DNA of 6,780 bases from Verrucomicrobiota bacterium. GTDB taxonomy: Bacteria > Verrucomicrobiota > Verrucomicrobiia > Chthoniobacterales > JAFAMB01. Below the pieces are notes generated by a model. It made no database searches and was not told the origin of the DNA. It saw only the letters and a list, made by a program, of their open reading frames with translations. Position numbers and translations under genes: made by a program. This document shows positions 1 through 5,851 of this stretch, one piece after another (within the stretch, counting starts at the first letter, position 1; each line of letters begins with the position of its first letter). The DNA is taken from positions 1 through 6,780 of the forward strand of contig JAFAJU010000236.1 in NCBI GenBank assembly GCA_019236035.1, read 5' to 3'.

Positions 1-396
1 CTACGATTTTCCTTTGTCTCCTCCGGCCCGGGCGCAGGCTCTTTTGCCGCAGACTTTCCGCTGTAAGAGAATAGAGCTGCGAAAATATCGAATTCTTCCA
101 GTTCCGCGCATCAGGTCAAACCTTTCGCTTGATGCCGGAAAACAGACTAAAGTCGACGTGCTGCTTACCATTTTGGCTCCTTTGCTAACTTTAAAGTAAT
201 TTAGTAACAAAATCGGCGTAGATCTATTGGCTAAAACAACCGTTTGTTATTCCCTCTAAAGACCACTCCGGCATCTACTAACTCGGACTGGTTGAATCAC
301 GCTAACCCGCAAAAATCGCGCGAATCCGCGACGGCATCACGAATTCGTGATTTGCAGGACACAAGCTCGCAAAGCCTGATCAGACTTTAACTGGAA
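1..396. other. Left-edge stretch without a convincing gene
   Basis: Short open frames exist on both strands (for example a TTG-started minus frame over 1-210 and a plus frame over 14-199). They have no recognisable domain and no good ribosome binding site, and they overlap each other, so I call none of them. The stretch presumably holds the promoter of the response regulator downstream. The only structure I can point to is the palindrome at 336-351. No tRNA, rRNA or mobile-element end is visible. Confidence 0.5.
336..351. repeat. Perfect 16-bp palindrome, possible operator
   Basis: ATCACGAATTCGTGAT reads identically on both strands. It lies about 45 bases upstream of the furthest upstream start of the response regulator gene. 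Position and symmetry fit a dimeric regulator site, possibly autoregulation by the LuxR-type HTH protein encoded next. The role is inference. A palindrome this long is uncommon by chance in about 7 kb but not impossible. Confidence 0.4.
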
Positions 397-1146
397 TTGA
401 CACGTATCTGGCCTAAATTTCCGCAAATCAATATGTTGCCTCCAGCTTCCCAATCACGAGGTGAAAATTCGCATCGTAATATCGCTCGACCGACGAAGTC
501 CTTGAACAAAGTCCCGTTGCAAGAAATACGGGTGCTGATAGCAGACGATCACCCGGTCGCCCGGCAAGGGCTGTCAAGCATTCTGAAATCGCTCACGGGC
601 GTCCAAGTGGTCGGTGAAGCCGCCGACGGGAACGAAGCCTGCGAACTCTATGATCAGCTTTCACCTGATGTCCTCATCGTCGACCTCCGAATGCCGGAGA
701 AAGATGGACTGCAGGTAGTCGCTGAATTGATGTCGAGCCGATCGCCTAAACCGCGGATCATCGTGATCACAACCTACGAGTGCGAAGAGGATCTTCGACG
801 CGCCATTATGGCTGGAGCGAAGGGTTATCTGGTAAAAGTCGCAGATCCCAGGCAGATCGAGGAAGTGCTCCGGGCGGTGGCGGCTGGACGAACTCTCTTT
901 CCGGCCGAGATTACGACGAAGTTGGCGGAAGCGGTGGCACATCCTGAACTCACGAAACGCGAGCTCCAGGTATTGCAACATGCTGCCAATGGCAGAAGCA
1001 ACAAGGAGATAGGCTCCATTCTCTATATCAGCGAAGCTACGGTCAAGGGACACATCCGGTCCATTCTGACAAAGCTCGAAGCTAAATCCCGTGCTGAAGC
1101 CATCGCCATCGCAGTCGAACGAGGGCTGATTCGGTGGAACACTTAG
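397..1146 (+). CDS. NarL/FixJ-family response regulator (REC + LuxR HTH)
   Basis: This is a cytoplasmic two-component transcription factor. Numbering from the TTG at 397, the receiver domain spans about residues 43-160. It has the acidic pair D50/D51 (IADDHP), phospho-acceptor D96 (VDLRMP), the conserved Thr at about 125 (VITTYE) and the switch Lys147 (GYLVK). The LuxR-type helix-turn-helix spans about 184-245, with LTKREL, GRSNKEI, SEATVKGHI and KLEAKSRAEA. These are the standard hallmarks of the family, so D96 phosphorylation by a histidine kinase should control DNA binding. The first ~40 residues resemble no domain, and NarL-type proteins usually begin just before the receiver strand. The true start may therefore be ATG 433, TTG 502 or TTG 517; none has a good Shine-Dalgarno. 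No kinase gene is in the window, so its partner is unknown. The binding-protein gene follows 78 bases later on the same strand. Confidence 0.92.
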   Translation: MTRIWPKFPQINMLPPASQSRGENSHRNIARPTKSLNKVPLQEIRVLIADDHPVARQGLSSILKSLTGVQVVGEAADGNEACELYDQLSPDVLIVDLRMPEKDGLQVVAELMSSRSPKPRIIVITTYECEEDLRRAIMAGAKGYLVKVADPRQIEEVLRAVAAGRTLFPAEITTKLAEAVAHPELTKRELQVLQHAANGRSNKEIGSILYISEATVKGHIRSILTKLEAKSRAEAIAIAVERGLIRWNT

Positions 1147-1209
1147 CCTTGCTGTTTCGGAGGGGGAGAATACGATCAACATCGCCAATTTACTTTGAAT
1201 TTTATAAAT

Positions 1210-1215
1210 AGGAGG
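1210..1215 (+). promoter_or_regulatory. Ribosome binding site of the binding-protein gene
   Basis: A consensus AGGAGG sits nine bases before ATG 1225. It decides the start: the longer frame opening at TTG 1195 would place this site inside the coding sequence. A TATAAA (1203-1208) lies just upstream and could be a -10 element, but I see no matching -35. Confidence 0.8.
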
Positions 1216-1224
1216 TATTGGACA

Positions 1225-2298
1225 ATGCGACTAACGACAGGCCAATCTGGCAAAAGAATTCTCAAGGACTTGTGTAACTCTGACTATAGCACCCATCTGA
1301 GGCACACAAGAAGAGGCGCTCTAGTTGTGCTATTTGTCGCGTTTTTCGGAGCAGGTACAGCGGGAGCACTTTTAGCCGGAGGAAAGTCCGATCCAGCGAA
1401 CGGTGTAGAGTCAAAAACGATCGTTTTCATCCCGAAATCCACCGACGTCACCTATTGGCTGTTCCTCAGAAAAGGAGCCGCCGACAAGGCTCAGGAGCTT
1501 GGATACACGGTGCAGTACCAGGGTGTTTCCCGCGAGTCAGACGTCGCAGGTGAGGCCAATCTCGTATACAACCTAATCTCTTCTCATCCGGCGGGCATTC
1601 TTTGTGCAGCCACGGACGCCCAAGCCCTTGTGGCACCGGTAGAGGACGGCATCAAGGCGGGAGTACCCATCATCATGGTCGACTCAGGGGTGAACTCCGA
1701 TGCGCCGTATGCCAGTATCACGACGGACAACTACAACGGCAGTTATCAGCTGGGTAAGAAGCTGGCGGAACTGATCGGCGGAAAAGGAAAAGTCATCAAC
1801 CTTGGAATCACCGCAGGCTCGCAGACAGGGAGGGAAAGGGACGATGGTTTTCTGGCCGCAATGAAGGAGTCCTCCGGCATCACAGTCCTTCCCACTCAAT
1901 GGACCTCAGCTGAAGCGGCAACGGCGCTGAATGATACCACAGATCTCCTCAACTCCAACCCCGACGTCAACGGGATCTATTCAGCAGCTGCGCCCATGGC
2001 TGTGGGGGCCGCCCAGGCTTTAAAGGCCAGAGGCCTGGAAAAGAAGGTCAAGGTTGTGACCTTCGATCCCAGTCCCGAGGTGATCCCTTCCTTCGAAGAT
2101 GGGACGATCCAGGCAATCGCCGCACAGAACTCCTACCAGATGGGCTATCAAGGAGTGACGATGCTTGACACCATCATCAAGGGTGGGAAAATCCCTGCGG
2201 ACGAGAAGAAAATCCAGATCCCCGTAGTCATCATCACTCCGGACAACTACAAGAGTCCGGATGTGCAGAAGTTCATCAAGATGCCCAGTAGTTTCTGA
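1225..2298 (+). CDS. Sugar-type ABC transporter periplasmic substrate-binding protein (RbsB/Peripla_BP_4 family)
   Basis: The 357-residue protein starts at ATG 1225 behind AGGAGG. A long basic N-region ends in a twin Arg (THTRR-like context, about residues 29-30). A hydrophobic stretch follows at about 31-52 and then a mature domain opening with KTIVFIPKS. No lipobox Cys is seen, so a periplasmic protein is likely; the RR pair makes Tat export possible but the motif is not ideal. The two-lobe type I binding-protein fold is recognisable from YWLFLRKGAADKA, GILCAATDAQAL, GVPIIMVDSG, ITTDNYNGSYQLGK, the GRERDDGF segment and VKVVTFDPSPE. These match ribose/galactose-type periplasmic binding proteins, and the length is normal. 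The ligand is not predictable from sequence alone. No permease or ATPase gene adjoins it, so it either serves a transporter encoded elsewhere or acts as a sensor together with the preceding response regulator. Confidence 0.93.
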   Translation: MRLTTGQSGKRILKDLCNSDYSTHLRHTRRGALVVLFVAFFGAGTAGALLAGGKSDPANGVESKTIVFIPKSTDVTYWLFLRKGAADKAQELGYTVQYQGVSRESDVAGEANLVYNLISSHPAGILCAATDAQALVAPVEDGIKAGVPIIMVDSGVNSDAPYASITTDNYNGSYQLGKKLAELIGGKGKVINLGITAGSQTGRERDDGFLAAMKESSGITVLPTQWTSAEAATALNDTTDLLNSNPDVNGIYSAAAPMAVGAAQALKARGLEKKVKVVTFDPSPEVIPSFEDGTIQAIAAQNSYQMGYQGVTMLDTIIKGGKIPADEKKIQIPVVIITPDNYKSPDVQKFIKMPSSF

Positions 2299-2517
2299 GG
2301 CCGGGTGATAGAAAAGGGTAGTCCTGCTGGTAGCCGCCTTAGGCGCGAGAGGTTAACCACAATGGAACATTGGACGTTTCTATAGTGGGTTCGAAAGCCA
2401 TTCGCTTAAACTGGTTACGGGTAATGATCGCAATAAAGGTCTACATGAAAAGGGACATGGCAGATTACGAAAAAATACAAGGCCACCGGAGGCCGCGCCG
2501 TAGTTTGACTGGCACCA
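2299..2517. other. Spacer downstream of the binding protein
   Basis: No permease or ATPase gene follows the binding protein. A short inverted repeat CGCC-TTA-GGCG lies near 2337-2347 but is too small to call a terminator. An eight-codon frame (ATG 2362 to TAG 2385) behind GAGAGG is the only translatable signal before the small ORF at 2445. Confidence 0.4.
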
Positions 2518-2552
2518 TTACTGCCTCCCTTGGCCGAGTCCTGCACGTTTAA
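2445..2552 (+). CDS. Possible 35-residue ORF, unknown function
   Basis: ATG 2445 is preceded by AAAGG at a spacing of five bases. The frame encodes a small basic peptide (MKRDMADYEK at its start, an RRPRR patch mid-way) ending at TAA 2552. It overlaps the 3' end of the minus-strand ORF by 35 bases. I recognise no family, and the length is well within chance. The ribosome binding site is the only argument for it. Confidence 0.18.
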   Translation: MKRDMADYEKIQGHRRPRRSLTGTITASLGRVLHV

Positions 2553-2925
2553 CTGTCTCGCTATGAACAACCAATTCAGCGCGCTTGACGATCTGGCTAT
2601 TGACCACTAACTCCGCTCTCGGGACTGGATCATTCCCCGAGCCGATCATCGCGGCCTCACCAACGTTCTGAATGACGATAGGATCGGTTTCACGGACACC
2701 TTCCTGGTTCTGCTTCTGGACGAGGTCATCCAGAAACACGCGATCTTCTCCACGGATATCCCGATCGTGAAACCATGCCTCGGAGAAATACCCTCTTTCG
2801 ACGACGAAAACCGTGAAGAATCCTGGCAAAAGGCATGCCGCCGCAAAGAGAACGATTTTTGGCCCTGTTTTTAAGCGTAATCGCACGACGAGAGGCAACC
2901 TAGTGCTTGCACTGTTTCTTCTCAA
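2518..2925 (-). CDS. Hypothetical membrane-anchored protein with C-terminal 12-residue repeats
   Basis: I do not recognise this protein. From TTG 2925 it has 135 residues: a basic N-terminus, one hydrophobic segment at about residues 24-42 (IVLFAAACLLPGFF), then a charged polar tail. The arrangement fits a signal anchor or uncleaved signal peptide with the tail outside the cytoplasm. The C-terminus carries two tandem copies of a 12-residue unit, RAELVVNSQIVK and RAELVVHSETVK, followed by a third R-A. The two copies use different synonymous codons at most positions, which argues for real coding under selection. The start is uncertain: TTG 2925 lacks a good Shine-Dalgarno, and GTG 2886 is an alternative that keeps the membrane segment. 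It is convergent with the binding-protein gene, with no partner gene beside it. Confidence 0.5.
   Translation of the reverse strand: MRRNSASTRLPLVVRLRLKTGPKIVLFAAACLLPGFFTVFVVERGYFSEAWFHDRDIRGEDRVFLDDLVQKQNQEGVRETDPIVIQNVGEAAMIGSGNDPVPRAELVVNSQIVKRAELVVHSETVKRAGLGQGRQ
2548..2619 (-). repeat. Two tandem 36-bp coding repeats
   Basis: Within the minus-strand ORF two adjacent 36-base units encode RAELVVNSQIVK and RAELVVHSETVK. The ELVV block is GAG-TTA-GTG-GTC in one copy and GAA-TTG-GTT-GTT in the other, and VKR is GTC-AAG-CGC against GTT-AAA-CGT. The protein repeat is thus better preserved than the DNA repeat. Confidence 0.75.
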
Positions 2926-3288
2926 TGCGCCAATAGGTGTGATTCTTTATAGACCAAAAGGGTAATCAAATTGTAATCGCCATACAGCCTTCTTCTTCTA
3001 TGATTAGTGACGCTTAGAAAGTGAAACATCCTCAGGCGTCATTGAAAATTATTCACCTAGCGTTCGGCCGTTACGCGCAGCGGCGTTCTTCCTGATCTTG
3101 TTCCTCCATCAAACCTGCAGGGCAGGTGCAGAAGTCACTCCGATTGGGGAGGCAAGAAAACCGTCTTTCGAGGTATAGTCAGCAATTAACTTTAAGCTAG
3201 GTTTCAAGAGTGCCGCTCCTCAGCGGACCAGATAGGAGCCTCAAAATTGGATGCCACTAATTACTGAAAAACCGATCCGAACCACGAA
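2926..3288. other. Gene-poor stretch before the phosphoketolase remnant
   Basis: No intact gene is seen. One frame (3011-3178, plus strand) reads like a secretion signal, with PLRAAAFFLILFLHQ followed by CRAGAEV and a stop, but it has no ATG, GTG or TTG before the hydrophobic run. A GTG at 3021 in another frame gives a 24-residue peptide leading into the same region. This may be the frameshifted 5' end of an exported-protein gene. The promoters of the phosphoketolase remnant and of the divergent minus-strand ORF should lie here, but I cannot place them. Confidence 0.35.
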
Positions 3289-3529
3289 ATGAATCTAACG
3301 CAATCGAACAATTCCGACGTGGCGATTTCCGCCTACGGTACCGCTCGCTCGACGGTCAAAGGTGCACCGCTCAGCTCTGATGAGTTGCGAAAAATCGACG
3401 CGTACTGGCGTGCCAGCCTCTAGCGTTCGCGAGAACCTGCTCAATGAGCAAATCGCTTGCAAGAACCACGCCTATGAATTCGGCATCGATCGAGAGGACA
3501 TTACCAACTGGAAGTGGCCCTATGAATAA
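3289..3529 (+). pseudogene. xfp: Phosphoketolase remnant with the whole middle missing
   Basis: Phosphoketolase (XFP) is a thiamine-diphosphate enzyme of about 800 residues that cleaves xylulose-5-P or fructose-6-P to acetyl phosphate. Only its ends are here. ATG 3289 opens a 44-codon frame whose last part, PLSSDELRKIDAYWRA, is the characteristic XFP N-terminus; it hits TAG 3423. One frame over, about 3419-3529 reads SSVRENLLNEQ, EFGIDRED and NWKWPYE before TAA. This matches the XFP C-terminus, typically H-K-x-Y...HGxD...xxWKW. About 700 codons, including all thiamine-diphosphate and substrate residues, are absent, and the halves are out of frame, so no enzyme can be made. The junction lies around 3405-3425. 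The stop overlaps the start of the transketolase remnant, as in a coupled operon. The family call is from memory of the motifs, but two independent ends agreeing makes it strong. Confidence 0.82.
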
Positions 3530-3741
3530 GCAAGAACTTGCGGATACAGCCTTGCAGCTTTGGCAGGGAGCCGATTGGTTGGGTGCGATACGCCGGTCGC
3601 GACGGCGTGGTGCTGGGTATGCGTACTTTCGGTATGTCAGCGCCGATGAAAGTCGTGGCCGAACATTTTGGCTTTACTCCGGACCATGTAGCGGCGGTCG
3701 CGAAAGAGGTGCTGGCTCGCCGCGGGGGAGGATCACGCTGA
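3522..3741 (+). pseudogene. tkt: Transketolase remnant with the middle missing
   Basis: Transketolase is a thiamine-diphosphate enzyme of about 650-700 residues that moves two-carbon units in the pentose phosphate pathway. ATG 3522 starts MNKQELADTAL, like common transketolase N-termini (xxQELAxxAI). By about 3560-3580 the homology has moved to the next frame: GWVRYAGRDG, VVLGMRTFGMSAP, EHFGFTPDHVAAVAKE, then TGA 3741. That is the classic transketolase C-terminus (GWxxYxGxxGxxxGxxxFGxSAP, then FGFTxxxVxxxA). Both thiamine-diphosphate domains are gone. The C-terminal piece is convincing; the N-terminal piece is short and weaker evidence. ATG 3522 overlaps the phosphoketolase stop by eight bases. 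A 15-codon frame (3742-3789) directly after the stop is unrecognised and could be the front of a further lost gene. Confidence 0.78.
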
Positions 3742-3813
3742 ATGCTTTTTGAGGAAATTTCAAGCACTAGAGAAATAGAGAAAACATAAAAAAAATCAAA
3801 AGTAGATGTTGTT

Positions 3814-4458
3814 ATGACTGATGTGACACTGCAAGCAAATGTAGAACGCGAATTGCGTTGGGAACCAAGCATCCGCGGACACCTGATCGGGGTCTCGGCC
3901 AGGAATGGAGTAGTGGAACTCGATGGTCACGTTCCAAGCTATTATGAAAAATGGGGCGCCGAGCGTGCTGCGATGCGTGTGGCCGGGGTCAGGAGCATCG
4001 CAAGCGAGATCAAAGTCGACCTGCCTGACGAGGGAACCCTAACCGATGAGGATATTGCGCGGACTGCGACCGAGCATCTGACCACTAACCTGTTAGTCCC
4101 GGAGACGGTCAACGTGAAGGTGACGGAGGGCTTGGTCACCCTGACCGGTAGTGTTAATTGGCAATATCAGAGCGATGAGGCGGAGCGAGTAGTCCGGCCG
4201 TTAAAAGGCGTGAAGTTTGTGGTCAACGACATCAATGTGAAACCAGCTGTTAACACCGCTGTCGTAAAAGCGGACATCCAGGATGCGCTTAAACGGAGCG
4301 CGGCGATTGACGCCGGCAATATCACGGTCGAAACCTCCGGCAGCAATGTGACACTGCGCGGCCACGTACGGTCCTGGGCGGAACGCGAACAGGCTGAGGA
4401 CGCCGCATGGAACGCACCGGGAGTCTCCGAAGTCAATAACTACATTACGATCGCCTAA
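3814..4458 (+). CDS. Triple BON-domain protein
   Basis: The 214-residue protein is built of three BON domains at about residues 4-71, 77-144 and 149-214. Each has the glycine-bearing beta-hairpin signature: [10 protein letters not shown] (31-40), [10 protein letters not shown] (105-114) and SNVTLRGHV (177-185). Each ends with a VxxVxxxI-type strand, such as [22 protein letters not shown] and [14 protein letters not shown] domains are thought to bind phospholipid or hydrophobic ligands, often in osmotic or general stress proteins (OsmY is the exported example). Here there is no signal peptide, so it should be cytoplasmic. It starts at ATG 3814 behind an AT-rich leader (AAACATAAAAAAAATC) with only a weak ribosome binding site. 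It is intact although the metabolic genes just upstream are gutted. Proteins of this layout are often found beside phosphoketolase and other stress-type genes, which fits the neighbours. Confidence 0.92.
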   Translation: MTDVTLQANVERELRWEPSIRGHLIGVSARNGVVELDGHVPSYYEKWGAERAAMRVAGVRSIASEIKVDLPDEGTLTDEDIARTATEHLTTNLLVPETVNVKVTEGLVTLTGSVNWQYQSDEAERVVRPLKGVKFVVNDINVKPAVNTAVVKADIQDALKRSAAIDAGNITVETSGSNVTLRGHVRSWAEREQAEDAAWNAPGVSEVNNYITIA

Positions 4459-4554
4459 CTCGCAAAACTCGTACCGATGCTAAAAGGGCCCGAGCCAGCG
4501 AAGGGAACCGAGCCGGCAAAACACGACGTACCGGTGAAAGCGGGCGGGAAATGA
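4459..4554 (+). other. Open frame continuing after the BON stop, Pro/Lys-rich
   Basis: The frame of the BON gene stays open for 31 more codons past its TAA (4456-4458). From ATG 4477 it reads KGPEPAKGTEPAKHD and ends at TGA 4554. The PEPAK/TEPAK pair looks like a low-complexity protein tail. It could be the tail of a lost gene, a readthrough extension or a 25-residue peptide. No ribosome binding site precedes ATG 4477, and chance cannot be excluded. Confidence 0.2.
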
Positions 4555-4612
4555 GCGAAACTGGAGTACTGTTCTTTTCATCTGAATCAACAAGAAACCA
4601 GAATCATATTCT

Positions 4613-5141
<529 letters not shown>

Positions 5142-5177
5142 TTACTGCTGCGCATTCACGGCTGTAGAAGTTAACAT

Positions 5178-5487
5178 TTCTGAAGACTGATTCTTTGGAA
5201 GTGAAATATTTTCAGTGTGGCATTGAATGTCCGTGAGCGCCGGCAGGGAGGAGCTAAGAGTAGTAATCTAGGAGCCTTGAGATCATAGCTGAAAAGTTCT
5301 CAGTCGTCCGCTGGATACCTTTACTACAATATTGGAGATCCGATGAAGTATTGGGGCGGGCTGGGCGCGTTCCGGAGTATCACACTTTGCGGCCGTGGCT
5401 GCGCTCCACCCATGAGCAAATAACCCTTTCGGAGTAGGGAAAAAGGACTCGCTTGGCTAATAGCGATGCAAGACAGCTGGGGTTACG
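5178..5487. other. Gene-poor stretch right of the isomerase remnant
   Basis: No domain-bearing frame is found on either strand. The stretch contains the small ORF at 5343-5423. A segment near 5197-5227 (AAGTGAAATATTTTCAG) resembles 3017-3046 (AAGTGAAACATCCTCAG). The remainder shows nothing I can assign. Confidence 0.4.
5343..5423 (+). CDS. Possible 26-residue peptide, unknown
   Basis: ATG 5343 follows GGAG at a six-base spacing (ATTGGAGATCCG). It encodes a short peptide beginning MKYWGGLGAFR, with two Cys, ending at TAA 5423. The initiation signal is among the better ones in the window. The product matches nothing I know and may be the preserved 5' end of a lost gene. Confidence 0.22.
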   Translation: MKYWGGLGAFRSITLCGRGCAPPMSK

Positions 5488-5847
5488 ATGAGACGCGAAC
5501 AGGGTTTGGACTCCTTCGCGCACGACGACACAAACCGAGGGGCAAGAACAGGGGTCGAAGAAGTCGAATGGGACAAGAGAGCAACAAGACTCATTCTTCG
5601 GCCAGTGAACCCTTCATGCATACCCATGGCAGACAGAATTCACAGCTACGCTGATTTGCGTCAGTTCATCCACGTTGCACTTCGGATCCAGCACCCTGAA
5701 TGGGTCGAGTCTGACGGCAGCTCGCCTATCTGCGATTCCTACGACGTACGGTTCGCTGAGCTACTCGGTCTTAACGCTTCGCGGGAAGACGTCTCGACCA
5801 ACATGAACGTAAACGAGGCCTTCATTGAAGTAGCGAATATAGCGTAG
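5488..5847 (+). CDS. Small conserved-looking hypothetical protein
   Basis: The function is unknown. The convincing part is the C-terminal half (residues 52-95 from ATG 5488): YADLRQFIHVALRIQHPEW, then VESDGSSPICDSYDVRFAELLGL. It reads as a compact soluble helical domain with conserved-looking W, D, C and P positions. I believe short hypothetical proteins with an LRxQHPEWVE...CDxYxxRxxELL pattern occur in Proteobacteria, but I cannot name a family. The first ~46 residues look like non-coding sequence read through. ATG 5626 (MADRIHSYADL, 73-residue product) is a plausible true start, although ATG 5488 has the better ribosome site (GGGG, five bases away). The gene ends four bases before the ABC transporter start, so the two are probably co-transcribed and translationally coupled. 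Confidence 0.6.
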   Translation: MRREQGLDSFAHDDTNRGARTGVEEVEWDKRATRLILRPVNPSCIPMADRIHSYADLRQFIHVALRIQHPEWVESDGSSPICDSYDVRFAELLGLNASREDVSTNMNVNEAFIEVANIA

Positions 5848-5851
5848 TTCA

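Noticed and set aside
1..210. 69-codon minus-strand frame at the left edge
   Set aside because: It has a TTG start without a ribosome site, no domain and an overlapping plus-strand frame; most likely chance.
661..1188. Long minus-strand open frame inside the response regulator
   Set aside because: It lies opposite a gene with complete REC and HTH signatures, and its own translation has no recognisable domain.
2370..2444. TTG-started extension of the small plus-strand ORF
   Set aside because: There is no ribosome site at the TTG; only the ATG at 2445 has one, and even that is weak evidence.
3057..3429. Ten-base direct repeat CTAGCGTTCG at 3057 and 3420
   Set aside because: Many 10-mers repeat by chance in 6.8 kb; it only partly coincides with the deletion junction, so no mobile-element claim is made.
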